From: Pedobacter sp. PACM 27299
GTDB lineage: Bacteria; Bacteroidota; Bacteroidia; Sphingobacteriales; Sphingobacteriaceae
DNA: 64,000 bases
Direction: 5' to 3'
Assembly: GCF_001412655.1 (NCBI RefSeq)
Contig: NZ_CP012996.1
Span: 1,240,001-1,304,000, forward strand
Shown here: piece after piece, positions 1 to 8,645 of the stretch
How the letters are laid out: the number at the start of each line of letters is the position of its first letter
How positions within the stretch are numbered: position 1 is the first letter of the stretch
Notes under the pieces: model-generated
The model's input: only the letters and a program-made list of their open reading frames with translations
Database searches by the model: none
What the model was told of the DNA's origin: nothing
Translations under genes and position numbers: made by a program

Positions 1-372
1 ACTGCAGATACTATTGTAGCCTATAATGGCGAAATTCTTGGTAAACCAGATGATGCACATCATGCGACAGAAATGCTGACCAAACTATCGGGTACAAACC
101 ACCAGGTATATACCGGTGTTAGCTTAACCTTTAATGGCGAAATGCGTTCGTTCTATGATACTACAGAAGTATTTTTCAATGAACTCACGCCAGCACAAAT
201 TGAATATTATATTAAAAATTACCAGCCTATGGATAAGGCCGGATCTTATGGCATTCAAGACTGGATCGGTTTAATCGCCGTTGCGAAAATCATCGGTTCT
301 TATACCAACGTAATGGGCTTGCCTACAGAACGACTTTACAAAGCTTTAGCAGAAAGCAATTGGTCAGTCTGA
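1..372 (+). CDS. maf: Maf-like nucleotide pyrophosphatase, 5' end missing
   Basis: The C-terminal 123 codons of a Maf/YhdE family protein are open from the first base of the window. Maf proteins hydrolyse non-canonical or free nucleoside triphosphates to monophosphates and are thought to clean the nucleotide pool. What shows it: an ADTIV block right at the edge (the catalytic Asp region), then GKP, LSGTNHQVYTG and, near the end, the family's NVMGLP block. The N-terminal SxxR substrate loop lies outside the window. The 3' end overlaps the convergent ppx gene by 37 bases, so no terminator separates them. Which Maf subfamily this is cannot be told without the N-terminus. Confidence 0.88.
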   Translation, partial: TADTIVAYNGEILGKPDDAHHATEMLTKLSGTNHQVYTGVSLTFNGEMRSFYDTTEVFFNELTPAQIEYYIKNYQPMDKAGSYGIQDWIGLIAVAKIIGSYTNVMGLPTERLYKALAESNWSV

Positions 373-1274
373 TCTTTTAAACTTGCCAAAACGCCCATCT
401 TAAGGTCGTAGGTAGATAAACTCATTTGCTGAAGGTTGCCCAGTTCCAGGATATAATCTGTGAGCAGGGCGGCCATCACAATCATATCTACCCTTAATTT
501 GATCAATCCAGGCATTTGGTCTCTCTCCTCATGACTCGAAGCGATAAATTTTTCTGATAACTGCTGATAATCAGCAAGAGGAATTGGATAAGATTTGATC
601 GCTTTTAAATCCAACTCCGGATAAAGCATTCCAGTAAAAGTTTCAAAGGCGCCCGCAGAGCCAATCAAATGATTTGGCTGGTACAAGTTCAGGTTTTCCT
701 TTAAATCGGCTAATTCTTGATCTAAATGCGTTGTAATGGCTTGTTTATCGCTGATATTGATGGGGTCAGAATGAAAATAAGCCTGCATCAATCGCGCAGC
801 GCCGATATTGTAACTTTTCTTCCAGTAAACCTGTGTAGGATCACAAATGATAAATTCAGTGCTGCCGCCGCCAATATCCATAATCAGGCAGCGTTCCTGA
901 ATCAATCCAGTAGCTTTTACGCCCTGGAAAATGTAGGCTGCTTCTTCTTCACCACTGATCACAGTAATCTCAACTCCTGCATAACTTTTAGCCGCCTTTA
1001 CGAAATCAGCGCCATTTGCAGCACTCCTGATGGCAGAGGTAGCCGTTGCTTTAACCAGTTTTACCTCATGTTTTGCGATCTCGGTACTGAATTGTTCCAG
1101 TGCCAGGAGGCCTCTTTCAAAAGCCTCCTGGATGATCATGTTGTCATTGATTTTTCCTTCTCCCAATCTCACCGGGAGATTAGTTTTATAGATGATTTTA
1201 GGCTCAGTACCTTCCAGATCAGCGATGATCAGGTGAAAAGTGTTCGTACCTAAGTCTATAACTGCAACCTTCAT
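336..1274 (-). CDS. ppx: Ppx/GppA-type exopolyphosphatase
   Basis: A 312-residue member of the Ppx/GppA phosphatase family (actin-like ATPase fold), which releases phosphate from polyphosphate or from pppGpp. The first phosphate-binding motif DLGTNTFHL is at residues 7-15, the acidic catalytic segment SGEEEA is near residue 110, and the second phosphate motif DIGGGSTE is at 133-140. The protein has only the two-domain core of about 300 residues, shorter than the roughly 500-residue E. coli enzymes, as is usual in Bacteroidota. No ppk gene is in the window. The start codon lies 4 bases downstream of the ABC permease stop, so it is probably the last gene of that transcript. Polyphosphate versus pppGpp preference cannot be read from the sequence. 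Confidence 0.88.
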   Translation of the reverse strand: MKVAVIDLGTNTFHLIIADLEGTEPKIIYKTNLPVRLGEGKINDNMIIQEAFERGLLALEQFSTEIAKHEVKLVKATATSAIRSAANGADFVKAAKSYAGVEITVISGEEEAAYIFQGVKATGLIQERCLIMDIGGGSTEFIICDPTQVYWKKSYNIGAARLMQAYFHSDPINISDKQAITTHLDQELADLKENLNLYQPNHLIGSAGAFETFTGMLYPELDLKAIKSYPIPLADYQQLSEKFIASSHEERDQMPGLIKLRVDMIVMAALLTDYILELGNLQQMSLSTYDLKMGVLASLKDQTDQLLSAKAL

Positions 1275-1278
1275 CTTG

Positions 1279-2613
1279 TTAATTTTTATAAGTAAACCAC
1301 TTGATCATTTCTTTCAGACTGGTTTTCTTGCCATACATTAAAATTCCTACTCTGTAGATTTTAGAGGCCAGCCATACGGTGCCAATAAATCCTACGATTA
1401 GAATCAGCATAGACAGTGCCAATTGCCAATCTGGTACACCATAAGGTAAACGAACTACCATGGCAATAGGAGAGGTAAAAGGGATGATGGATAGCCAGAA
1501 AGCGATCGGTCCATAAGGATCGTTGGCCACTACGCTTAAAGAAAGGGCATAACCAACAAATAATGGCATCATCATCGGCATCATAAATTGCTGCGTCTCT
1601 GTTTCAGAATCTACGGCAGATCCGATAGCGGCATACAATGCGCTATAGAACAAATATCCGCCAATAAAGAAAAATATAAATACAAGAATGATCTTGGTCA
1701 GGTCTAAACCAGCCAGACTTTTCTGCATCGACAATACCGGACTATCTACCGTATCCACAGCTCCTCCACTGACTGTTGTGCCATCTGCTGCTTTCATTGA
1801 CATCGTACTGCTTTGCTTCAATTGGTCTTTTCCAACTAAAGTGGTCACTGCAAGTGTCGAAATAGAAGCGGTCAGCACAATCCACAAAATGAATTGGGTG
1901 AGGCCAACCAAGGCAATGCCGATGATTTTTCCCATCATCAGTTGAAAAGGTTTCACCGATGAAATCATGATCTCTATGATCCTGCTGGTCTTTTCTTCAA
2001 TCACACCGCGCATCACCTGGATGCCATACAGCATGATAAACATAAACATCAGAATACCGGCAACGGTGCCGATAATGGTGCTGGCACCTGCACTGGAATC
2101 TTGTTCTTTTCCAGTCTCGCTAATCTTTTTGGTATCAATATTAACAGTAGTTTTTAAACCATCCAACGCGGTTTGAGAGATCCCGGATGCTTTTAACTTT
2201 TGGTTTCGGAGGATGTTTTCTATATCTCTGGAAATTCGGCCATTGAGCGATAAACCCGCTTGTTTCGTACCCAGGAGCTGAATTCCCTGTGGTTTATTGA
2301 GCTCAAATGCGGGGATGTATAAAATGTAATCGTAATCTGTCTTTTTAAAAGATGCTTTTAGTGCATCCAATGGCTGGTCTACATAGTGGTAACTGATGTT
2401 TTTATTGGAAGTCAGTTTTTCAGTAAGCGCAGTATTTTCTGAGACTACTGCTACTTTACTATATGTCCCTTTTACGCCTTCAATTGAAAAGTAAATGATG
2501 AGTCCGTAAAAAGCGGCAATGAGAATCGGGGTTAGCAACGTCATGATAATGAAAGACTTTTTCTTCACCCTTGATAAGTATTCTCTTTGTATAATGAGTA
2601 AGATTTTGTTCAT
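1279..2613 (-). CDS. ABC-2 type transporter permease (NatB-like)
   Basis: A 444-residue integral membrane protein of the ABC-2 export family. One membrane segment near residues 20-40 is followed by a large extracytoplasmic loop to about residue 180, then a cluster of about five hydrophobic segments to the C-terminus; this is the topology of NatB/YhaP-like permeases. It lies 3 bases after the ATPase gene and in the same direction, so the two form one exporter. The family exports sodium, drugs or peptides; nothing here identifies the substrate. The middle loop carries a low-complexity Met/Ser/Thr/Val stretch around residues 270-300. Confidence 0.85.
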   Translation of the reverse strand: MNKILLIIQREYLSRVKKKSFIIMTLLTPILIAAFYGLIIYFSIEGVKGTYSKVAVVSENTALTEKLTSNKNISYHYVDQPLDALKASFKKTDYDYILYIPAFELNKPQGIQLLGTKQAGLSLNGRISRDIENILRNQKLKASGISQTALDGLKTTVNIDTKKISETGKEQDSSAGASTIIGTVAGILMFMFIMLYGIQVMRGVIEEKTSRIIEIMISSVKPFQLMMGKIIGIALVGLTQFILWIVLTASISTLAVTTLVGKDQLKQSSTMSMKAADGTTVSGGAVDTVDSPVLSMQKSLAGLDLTKIILVFIFFFIGGYLFYSALYAAIGSAVDSETETQQFMMPMMMPLFVGYALSLSVVANDPYGPIAFWLSIIPFTSPIAMVVRLPYGVPDWQLALSMLILIVGFIGTVWLASKIYRVGILMYGKKTSLKEMIKWFTYKN

Positions 2614-2616
2614 GGC

Positions 2617-3522
2617 TTAGCTTTTTTGGGTTACTTTTTCAATGAAAATATCGTTCATAGTAGGGATGACTTCATCTAGTCTGTTAATAGCGACGTAAGG
2701 AAGTAAGGCTTGTAATACCTGATTGGCAGTTTGCTGCGCGCTGATTTTGATTTTTAGCCTGGTTTTATCCCCAATAACTGAGTGTTCCAGCACTTCAAAT
2801 AGCGCCTGCGCATTTTCAAAATTATATCCACCGTGGTATTCCAGCCAATAGATATTGTTGCGGTACTGCGCCTTAATTTCTGCAACCGGGCCGTCCAATA
2901 TCTTTTTTGAACGGTGGATCAACGCGATATTGTCGCAAAGTTCTTCCACGGATTCCATTCTATGGGTAGAGAAAATGAAGGTGGCTCCTTCTTTATTGAG
3001 GGCTAAGATTTCGTTTTTGATCACGTCCGCATTTACGGGGTCGAAACCTGAAAAAGGCTCATCCAGGATGATCAGCTCTGGTTTATGTAAAACGGTGGCT
3101 ACAAATTGTACTTTTTGCTGCATTCCTTTACTCAGGTCTTCCACCTTTTTACTCCACCAATCAGCCATACCCAGTTTCTCAAACCAATACCTGATTCTTT
3201 TGGTTGCTTCGGCAGTGCTCAACCCTTTAAGTTTGGCCAGGTATAAAACCTGTTCGCCGATCTCCATTTTCTTGTAAAGCCCTCTTTCTTCCGGCAGGTA
3301 GCCGATTTGGGAGATGTGCTGGACGTTGAGTCTTTCTCCGTTAAAGATCACTTCTCCACTGTCGGGAGCAGTAATTTGGGTAATGATTCGTATCAGAGAG
3401 GTTTTTCCTGCGCCATTAGGACCTAAAAGTCCAAAGATTTTTCCTTTTTCTACATGCAGACTGACGTCATCCAGAGCGCGATGAGTAGCATACTGTTTTA
3501 CAATGTTATTTATGATCAGCAT
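2617..3522 (-). CDS. ABC transporter ATP-binding protein (exporter, NatA-like)
   Basis: A 301-residue ATPase subunit partnering the ABC-2 permease encoded 3 bases downstream. Walker A GPNGAGKT is at residues 34-41, an ABC signature LSKGMQQ at 130-136, Walker B LIILDEP at 150-156, and the switch histidine in STH at about 187. The C-terminal 80 residues form the extra domain common in CcmA/NatA-type exporters (DUF4162-like). It is first of a three-gene leftward run with the permease and ppx. No TAnnTTTG promoter element was found in the 68 bases in front of it. The transported substrate is unknown. Confidence 0.9.
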   Translation of the reverse strand: MLIINNIVKQYATHRALDDVSLHVEKGKIFGLLGPNGAGKTSLIRIITQITAPDSGEVIFNGERLNVQHISQIGYLPEERGLYKKMEIGEQVLYLAKLKGLSTAEATKRIRYWFEKLGMADWWSKKVEDLSKGMQQKVQFVATVLHKPELIILDEPFSGFDPVNADVIKNEILALNKEGATFIFSTHRMESVEELCDNIALIHRSKKILDGPVAEIKAQYRNNIYWLEYHGGYNFENAQALFEVLEHSVIGDKTRLKIKISAQQTANQVLQALLPYVAINRLDEVIPTMNDIFIEKVTQKS

Positions 3523-3590
3523 CCTTATAGTTTTAATAGTTTAGTAGCTTAACTTATTAAATTGTTACTGATGAAGAGATAATAAATAAA

Positions 3591-3616
3591 AAAAAGCCAC
3601 CTAAGGGTGGCTTTTT
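3591..3616 (-). terminator. Intrinsic terminator after dnaJ
   Basis: A perfect 6-bp stem GCCACC/GGTGGC (3596-3601 with 3606-3611) with loop TAAG is flanked by A5 on the left and T5 on the right, so it can work on both strands. On the minus strand it lies 20 bases beyond the dnaJ stop and is followed by a long T run. Confidence 0.88.
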
Positions 3617-3636
3617 AGCATGCTGACTAACCGGAA

Positions 3637-4809
3637 TTAGTCAAAATATTCTTTCATTTTTTCAAAGAAACTCTTGTCATTCTTTCCTGGCTGAGGTTTG
3701 AAGTTAGGGGATTCCCTAAGTTTCTCCAGCATACTTCTTTCTTCCGAAGTTAGCGCCTTCGGCGTCCAGATGTTCACATGGATGATCTCATCACCACGGT
3801 GGTAAGAATTGATTTCCGGAATACCTTTGCCTTTCAAACGTAAAAGCTTGCCGCTTTGAGTACCTGGTTCAATCTTGATTTTTGCTTTACCATCAATCGT
3901 AGGAACTTCCGCACTATAACCTAAAGCCGCATCCACAATAGAAACATGTAAGTCGTAAACCACATTGTTTCCTTCGCGTTTTAGAGATTCGTGAGGAATT
4001 TCTTCAATCAGGATGATCAAATCACCTGGAATGCCACCTTGAGGGGCTGCATTACCTTTACCACTCATGCTCAGCTGCATTCCATCACTTACTCCTGCTG
4101 GGATATTGATGGTAATGGTTTCTTCACCACGAGTGATGCCTTCACCATGACAGGAAGTACATTTAGAAATAATCTGTGAACCGCTTCCATTACAGGTAGG
4201 GCAGGTAGAGGTCGTTTGCATTTGTCCCAATATGGTATTGGTTACTCTGCGCACGGCACCGCTTCCACCACAGGTTTGACAAGTGCTGACCGAATTACGG
4301 TCTTTAGCACCTGAACCATCACAGGTTTTACAGCTTACTTGCTTGTTAACTTTGATTTTCTTTTCTACACCGTTGGCGATTTCTTCCAGGGTAAGTTTTA
4401 CTTTAATGCGCAGGTTGGTTCCTTTCGCTACACGTCGGCCACCACGAGATTGTTGACCACCGCCGCCAAAGAAGCTATCAAATGGGCTGCCGCCACCACC
4501 ACCGAAAATGTCTCCAAACTGACTGAAGATATCTTCCATGTTCATGCCGCCTCCGCCATAGCCGCCACCGCCGCCAGAAGCACCACCAACACCCGCATGT
4601 CCATAATGGTCATAGCGTTGTTTTTTCTCCGGATTACTTAAAATCTCGTAAGCTTCAGCTGCTTCCTTAAACTTATCCTCTGCTGATTTATCATCCGGGT
4701 TTTTATCCGGGTGAAACTTAATGGCTAACTTGCGGTAAGCCTTTTTAATCTCTTCAGCAGATGAACTCTTGGTCACGCCAAGCACATCATAAAAATCTCT
4801 CTTGCTCAT
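3637..4809 (-). CDS. dnaJ: Chaperone DnaJ (type I Hsp40)
   Basis: A full-length 390-residue DnaJ, the co-chaperone that stimulates DnaK ATPase and delivers clients. The domain order is complete: J domain with HPD at 33-35, a very Gly-rich linker at about 70-125, four CxxCxGxG zinc-finger repeats starting at cysteines 160, 177, 203 and 217, then the two C-terminal substrate-binding beta domains. It lies 6 bases after grpE in the same direction and ends at a strong terminator, so grpE-dnaJ is a two-gene unit; dnaK is not in the window. Heat-shock control is expected, and an inverted repeat in front of grpE is a candidate site. Confidence 0.97.
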   Translation of the reverse strand: MSKRDFYDVLGVTKSSSAEEIKKAYRKLAIKFHPDKNPDDKSAEDKFKEAAEAYEILSNPEKKQRYDHYGHAGVGGASGGGGGYGGGGMNMEDIFSQFGDIFGGGGGSPFDSFFGGGGQQSRGGRRVAKGTNLRIKVKLTLEEIANGVEKKIKVNKQVSCKTCDGSGAKDRNSVSTCQTCGGSGAVRRVTNTILGQMQTTSTCPTCNGSGSQIISKCTSCHGEGITRGEETITINIPAGVSDGMQLSMSGKGNAAPQGGIPGDLIILIEEIPHESLKREGNNVVYDLHVSIVDAALGYSAEVPTIDGKAKIKIEPGTQSGKLLRLKGKGIPEINSYHRGDEIIHVNIWTPKALTSEERSMLEKLRESPNFKPQPGKNDKSFFEKMKEYFD

Positions 4810-4815
4810 AAAATA

Positions 4816-5400
4816 TTAACTCCCTACAACGACTTTGGCAAAGCGAATCACCTTGTCGTTTAAAGTGTATCCTTTTTCTAATTCGTCCATCACTTTTCCT
4901 TTTAACTCCTCATTTGGAGCAGGAATTTTCGTTATTGCCTCATGAAGATCTGTATCAAATGGGGTATGAATGGTTTCCATTTCTTTCAGTCCTTTTTGGC
5001 CTAATGTACTTTTTAATTTATGGTGAACCAATGCTAAACCTTCCAGGATCGGAGCTACATCAGTAGCACCTTCCATAGCCTTGTTGGCACGGTCAAAATC
5101 ATCCAATACCGGAAGCATAGAGACAATTACGTCTTTACCTGCAGTTTGTAAAAGCTCTACGCGTTCTTTTTGAGTACGACGTTTGTAGTTGTCGAACTCT
5201 GCAAATAAGCGCAGATATTTATCATTTAATGCAGCAACTTCCTGTTGTAGTTTTTCTTCAACTGAAAGTTCAGGCTGAACTTCTTCTGTTGTTGAAGCGG
5301 CATCTGCACTTTCTTCGGCTTGCACGTTGGTTACCTGCTCATCAGCAGTATTTTCCATTATAGGATCTTCGATGTCGTTTTTTTTCTTCTTGCTAAACAT
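4816..5400 (-). CDS. grpE: Nucleotide exchange factor GrpE
   Basis: A 194-residue GrpE, the ADP/ATP exchange factor for DnaK. An acidic, disordered N-terminus of about 50 residues is followed by the long coiled-coil helix (about 50-110, with LRLFAEFDNYKRRT at its centre) and the C-terminal beta domain with the family signature around GYTLNDKVIRFAKVVV. It is the first gene of the grpE-dnaJ unit. The 126-base region between ftsE and grpE holds a striking nested inverted repeat (5455-5498) but no recognisable TAnnTTTG promoter element, which would fit an alternative or regulated promoter. Confidence 0.96.
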   Translation of the reverse strand: MFSKKKKNDIEDPIMENTADEQVTNVQAEESADAASTTEEVQPELSVEEKLQQEVAALNDKYLRLFAEFDNYKRRTQKERVELLQTAGKDVIVSMLPVLDDFDRANKAMEGATDVAPILEGLALVHHKLKSTLGQKGLKEMETIHTPFDTDLHEAITKIPAPNEELKGKVMDELEKGYTLNDKVIRFAKVVVGS

Positions 5401-5454
5401 GGTATAGTAGAATTTTTGGATTCAAACTCAAAAGGTTTGCCAATGAATGATATC

Positions 5455-5498
5455 GGCCATACTGTCAGTTTTCAAATGAAAAACTGACCAGAATGGCC
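5455..5498. promoter_or_regulatory. Nested inverted repeat upstream of grpE
   Basis: Two nested inverted repeats share one centre. The inner arms are GTCAGTTTTC (5464-5473) and GAAAAACTGAC (5478-5488), and the outer arms are GGCCAT (5455-5460) and ATGGCC (5493-5498). The element is 55 bases in front of the grpE start and 29 bases after the ftsE stop, and has no T run, so it fits an operator or an RNA leader hairpin better than a terminator. It does not match the CIRCE heat-shock element. Its function is inferred from position only. Confidence 0.5.
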
Positions 5499-5526
5499 GG
5501 ATAATAAATAATTTGTCAGAAAATGG

Positions 5527-6210
5527 TTACACAATTTGTGCATCCTGATGCACTACACCAGCTTCACATTTAATGATTCTGGAAGGCAAAGTGCGGATAA
5601 TATGGTAGTCGTGGGTCGCCATTAATACTGCGGTTCCTCCCTGACTGATTTGTTTCAGCAACATCACAATTTCTTCAGAAGTATCCGGGTCCAGGTTACC
5701 TGTAGGCTCATCAGCCAGGATGATTTCCGGGTTATTCAATAAAGCACGCGCAATCACCACACGCTGCTGCTCGCCACCGGAAAGCTCATGTGGCATTTTT
5801 CTGATTTTAGAACGCAAACCTACTTTTTCCAGTACGTCTTTAATGCGCTCCTGAATTAAGGCTGCATCCTTCCAACCTGTTGCTTTCAAGACGAACTCTA
5901 AGTTTTTTTCTACCGTTCTATCCGTCAGCAGTTGGAAATCCTGAAACACAATACCCAGTTTTCTACGCAAATAAGGCACGTCTTTAATCGCCAGGTTCTT
6001 TAAATCAAATCCAGCAACCTGTCCTTCACCGTTTCCGATGTGCAGGTCCCCGTAAATGATTTTCAGTAAACTACTTTTACCAGATCCTGTCTGACCGATT
6101 AGAAAAACGAATTCTCCCTTATCCACATTCAGATTTACATTAGATAAGACCAGGTGTTTCTGCTGGAACACATCTACGTTCTTTAAATTTATAACTGCGT
6201 TTTCTGTCAT
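5527..6210 (-). CDS. ftsE: FtsE-like cell division ABC ATPase
   Basis: A 227-residue ABC ATPase of the FtsE/LolD branch. Walker A GQTGSGKS is at 39-46, the Q-loop segment VFQDFQLL near 88-95, signature LSGGEQQR at 143-150, and Walker B IILADEP at 163-169 followed by TGNLD. Length and the [11 protein letters not shown] region match FtsE, which with FtsX controls periplasmic murein hydrolases at the septum. No ftsX lies next to it, so the assignment rests on the protein alone; LolD/MacB-type ATPases are the alternative. It starts 2 bases after a small conserved gene, so the two are probably co-transcribed. Confidence 0.8.
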   Translation of the reverse strand: MTENAVINLKNVDVFQQKHLVLSNVNLNVDKGEFVFLIGQTGSGKSSLLKIIYGDLHIGNGEGQVAGFDLKNLAIKDVPYLRRKLGIVFQDFQLLTDRTVEKNLEFVLKATGWKDAALIQERIKDVLEKVGLRSKIRKMPHELSGGEQQRVVIARALLNNPEIILADEPTGNLDPDTSEEIVMLLKQISQGGTAVLMATHDYHIIRTLPSRIIKCEAGVVHQDAQIV

Positions 6211-6212
6211 GT

Positions 6213-6416
6213 TTAAATATCTAATTTAGCAATTTGTCCGAAAGGCAAATCGTTCACAAAATTCATTATATAGGGTAACTTATCGCCCAAACCGAGTTTC
6301 TCTAAAGATTTATCAGGTCTGTCTACCCGAAAATACGCCAATAGCGTGAATTTATCATCCCGCAACTGTACATAGTCTGGGATTTTGGCAATGCCTTTAA
6401 CTTTGATTACATACAT
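6213..6416 (-). CDS. Small conserved hypothetical protein upstream of ftsE
   Basis: A 67-residue protein of no recognised family, starting MYVIKVKG and with a compact beta-rich pattern (IPDYVQLRDD, FTLLAYFRVD). It has no signal peptide, membrane segment or cysteine. The ATG at 6416 was chosen over an in-frame TTG three codons upstream. A TATTTTTG sequence on the minus strand at 6430-6423 matches the Bacteroidota -7 element; if used, transcription would begin almost at the ATG, giving a nearly leaderless mRNA, but no -33 element was found. The stop is 2 bases from the ftsE start, which suggests a linked role. Confidence 0.7.
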   Translation of the reverse strand: MYVIKVKGIAKIPDYVQLRDDKFTLLAYFRVDRPDKSLEKLGLGDKLPYIMNFVNDLPFGQIAKLDI

Positions 6417-6513
6417 TTTGTTCAAAAATAGTATTTCAAATTGAGAAATGAAGAGAAATGATCTGTTCCCCTGATTTTACCACCGGTTCAATTGTGATAC
6501 AATAATCAGACCC

Positions 6514-7533
6514 TTATATCCCGTTTAGGAAGGCAATCGTGTCTACATTGTCTGCATAATCCCATAATTTAGGCGCCTGACTTTGGCCTGGGGCCAATAC
6601 CTTGGTATTTAGTTTTAAATCTGCTTTAGAAACCACACATTGGATGTTTTCCTCTTCTTTTGCCAGTCTTTCCTGCACCTCTTCCAAATTTTTATAGCGC
6701 TCATAAAAAAGTACAGCCAATGGCGATACCATGTTTTCATCTTCCTTCAGTAATAGAAAACCATTGTCGAAATGCGTTGCCGCATTAACCAGGTAGATCG
6801 ACTTGTTATAATCGTAGTTGTTATTGTATTTGAAGTGGTTGATGATGTTCTGGAATGATTCTATAGGCTCGTAAAAGCTCTTGATATCGTAATTTTCAGG
6901 AAGGAACAGTTTAGATACATTTCTGCAGCCTAATCCAAAGTAATCGAAAATATCATGACCCAGCATCGCGATTTCTTCCTTGCTTTCTTCGCCAGTCAGG
7001 ACCGCTACACTGTTTCTGTTTTTTCTGATGATATTAGGCACTTTGCCGAAATAGTATTCGAAATATCTGGAAGTATTGTTGCTGCCAGTCGCAATCACCG
7101 CATCAAAATCTTTTAGTCTTTCTATGTAAATGATGTGGGGGGCAAGCAAAGGCTCAATTTCCACCAATCTTTTCAATAAAGCTGGCAATAGCTTGTCATC
7201 CGAAGAAGAAAGTTTGATTAATACAATATTTCCTGTGGCCAGCACAGCGATCACATCATGAAAACCAACCATCGGAATATTCCCAGCTAGAATCAGTCCT
7301 ATCTTTTTAGGCTGCTCTGCAATCTTGATGGATTTAAACCAGGTTTCAATATCCTGGTCATTGAGCATCTGGTGTAAAGCTTTTAAGGCTTTTTCCACTT
7401 CCTCAACGGTAAACCAGGCATTGCTATTTGGTGCTGATAAAATTAAATTTTTAAAGTCAGGATCGGGATTGGCAGTAAATTGACCAAGCTTTTTGAGTGC
7501 AATTATGAGTTTTTCAGCAGTAAGGATTGCCAT
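6514..7533 (-). CDS. LuxC-like acyl-CoA reductase
   Basis: A 339-residue protein of the LuxC acyl-CoA reductase family, in the aldehyde dehydrogenase superfamily, which would reduce fatty acyl-CoA or acyl-protein to aldehyde with NADPH. Visible features are the nucleotide-binding stretch around GLILAGNIPMVGFHD (about residues 77-91), the ATGSNNTSRYFEYYFG block (about 148-163), and a cysteine in GLGCRNVSKLF near residue 202 that is placed like the acyl-accepting cysteine. It is divergent from a ferredoxin gene with 75 bases between starts, a pairing that may reflect shared control. No other bioluminescence-type or fatty aldehyde genes are nearby, so the physiological product is unknown. Confidence 0.8.
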   Translation of the reverse strand: MAILTAEKLIIALKKLGQFTANPDPDFKNLILSAPNSNAWFTVEEVEKALKALHQMLNDQDIETWFKSIKIAEQPKKIGLILAGNIPMVGFHDVIAVLATGNIVLIKLSSSDDKLLPALLKRLVEIEPLLAPHIIYIERLKDFDAVIATGSNNTSRYFEYYFGKVPNIIRKNRNSVAVLTGEESKEEIAMLGHDIFDYFGLGCRNVSKLFLPENYDIKSFYEPIESFQNIINHFKYNNNYDYNKSIYLVNAATHFDNGFLLLKEDENMVSPLAVLFYERYKNLEEVQERLAKEEENIQCVVSKADLKLNTKVLAPGQSQAPKLWDYADNVDTIAFLNGI

Positions 7534-7560
7534 ATTCCAATTATTTTAAAGTTTATGTGT

Positions 7561-7581
7561 TATATTTGCAGTGCAAAGGTA
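7561..7581. promoter_or_regulatory. Overlapping divergent -7 elements between acyl-CoA reductase and ferredoxin
   Basis: TATATTTG on the plus strand at 7561-7568 matches the Bacteroidota TAnnTTTG element and lies 40 bases before the ferredoxin ATG. On the minus strand TACCTTTG at 7581-7574 matches the same consensus in front of the acyl-CoA reductase. Neither has a clear TTTG -33 element at the right distance, so both are candidates only. Confidence 0.4.
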
Positions 7582-7608
7582 ACCTTAGCATTAGAATTAG
7601 ACGAAGAC

Positions 7609-7959
7609 ATGGCTATTAAAATAACAGACGAATGTATTAACTGTGGAGCATGTGAGCCTGAATGCCCAAATAATGCAATTTATGACGCAGGTACAGCCTG
7701 GAGATTCTCTGATGGTACCAATTTAAACGGCATCATTGATTTTGGCGGTAAAGAGTTGGACGCAGAAGCTTCTATGGAAGCAGGATCGGACGAAGTTTAT
7801 TACATCGTTTCCGATAAGTGTACAGAGTGTAAAGGCTTTCATGACGAACCTCAATGTGCGGCAGTATGCCCGGTAGATTGTTGCGTTGACGATGAAGATG
7901 TACGTGAAACTGAAGAAGAACTATTGGCTAAAAAAGCCTGGTTACATCAGGAAAATTAA
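7609..7959 (+). CDS. 2[4Fe-4S] ferredoxin, Allochromatium type
   Basis: A 116-residue electron carrier. Cluster motif one is CINCGACEPECP with cysteines 9, 12, 15 and 19. Motif two is CTECKGFHDEPQCAAVCP, with eight residues between its second and third cysteines instead of two, followed by one more cysteine pair. This insertion and the acidic C-terminal helix are the hallmarks of the Alvin-type ferredoxins, which have very low redox potentials. The ATG at 7609 was chosen because the protein then begins MAIKITDEC as in the family; the frame is open further upstream but includes the promoter. A strong terminator follows 22 bases after the stop, so it is monocistronic. Confidence 0.93.
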   Translation: MAIKITDECINCGACEPECPNNAIYDAGTAWRFSDGTNLNGIIDFGGKELDAEASMEAGSDEVYYIVSDKCTECKGFHDEPQCAAVCPVDCCVDDEDVRETEEELLAKKAWLHQEN

Positions 7960-7981
7960 GCACATAAATATTGAAAAATAT

Positions 7982-8010
7982 AAAGGACGCTTAGGTAGCG
8001 TCCTTTTTTT
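7982..8010 (+). terminator. Intrinsic terminator after ferredoxin
   Basis: Perfect 9-bp stem AAAGGACGC/GCGTCCTTT (7982-7990 with 7998-8006), 7-nt loop, followed by more T residues. Confidence 0.9.
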
Positions 8011-8035
8011 ATGCCTGATATTTTAAGGCAGCTAC

Positions 8036-8491
8036 TTATTCTTTATCTTCAAATTTATTAGGGACAATCAGCACCGGGCAGGCTGATTTTCTAGCCACAT
8101 GTTCAGCAACACTGCCCATTAGGAAATGATACAGTCCTGTGCGGCCATAAGTACCGATGACAATCAGGTTGGAACCCCATTCATCAGATTGCTGGATAAT
8201 TCCATGGGCCGCATTGTCAATCACACTTAAATAAGTGGTTGGAATGCCTAAACTATATTTAGCTTCAATTTCTTTCAATAGCATTGTGCTATTTTCTTCG
8301 CTGTTGTCGTAAGTCTCCAGAAAAACCGGGGCAAGCGTCAGGTCCGGATTAATATTTGCCGGAATGGGTTCAATGATGTTCACCAGTGCTACTTCTGCAC
8401 CAAATGTTTTTGCGATTTCATACCCTGTCTTGGCCGCCTTTTCGGAGCAGGTACTATTGTCGACAGCAATTAAAATCTTTTTAAGGTTCAT
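8036..8491 (-). CDS. Universal stress protein, UspA family
   Basis: A 151-residue single-domain Usp protein. It begins with the typical beta-strand KKILIAVDNSTCSEKA. The ATP-binding signature G-2x-G-9x-GS is present as GTYGRTGLYHFLMGS at about residues 118-132, followed by VARKSACPVLIVP, so it belongs to the nucleotide-binding subgroup. These proteins accumulate in stationary phase and stress and are thought to sense adenine nucleotides. It is a single gene convergent with the ferredoxin and divergent from the NlpC/P60 gene; no clear promoter was found in front of it. Confidence 0.9.
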   Translation of the reverse strand: MNLKKILIAVDNSTCSEKAAKTGYEIAKTFGAEVALVNIIEPIPANINPDLTLAPVFLETYDNSEENSTMLLKEIEAKYSLGIPTTYLSVIDNAAHGIIQQSDEWGSNLIVIGTYGRTGLYHFLMGSVAEHVARKSACPVLIVPNKFEDKE

Positions 8492-8645
8492 GGTCTTACA
8501 ATTTAATGGTTATACTATTAAGACATATTGCAACTTGAATTGTTTGCTGATTTCAGGTGATATAATGCCTAATATATAGATTTCCATTGAGTTTGTAATA
8601 ATGAGGCAGATATTGTTATTTTTATAGCGCCAGAAGCGCGTTAAT

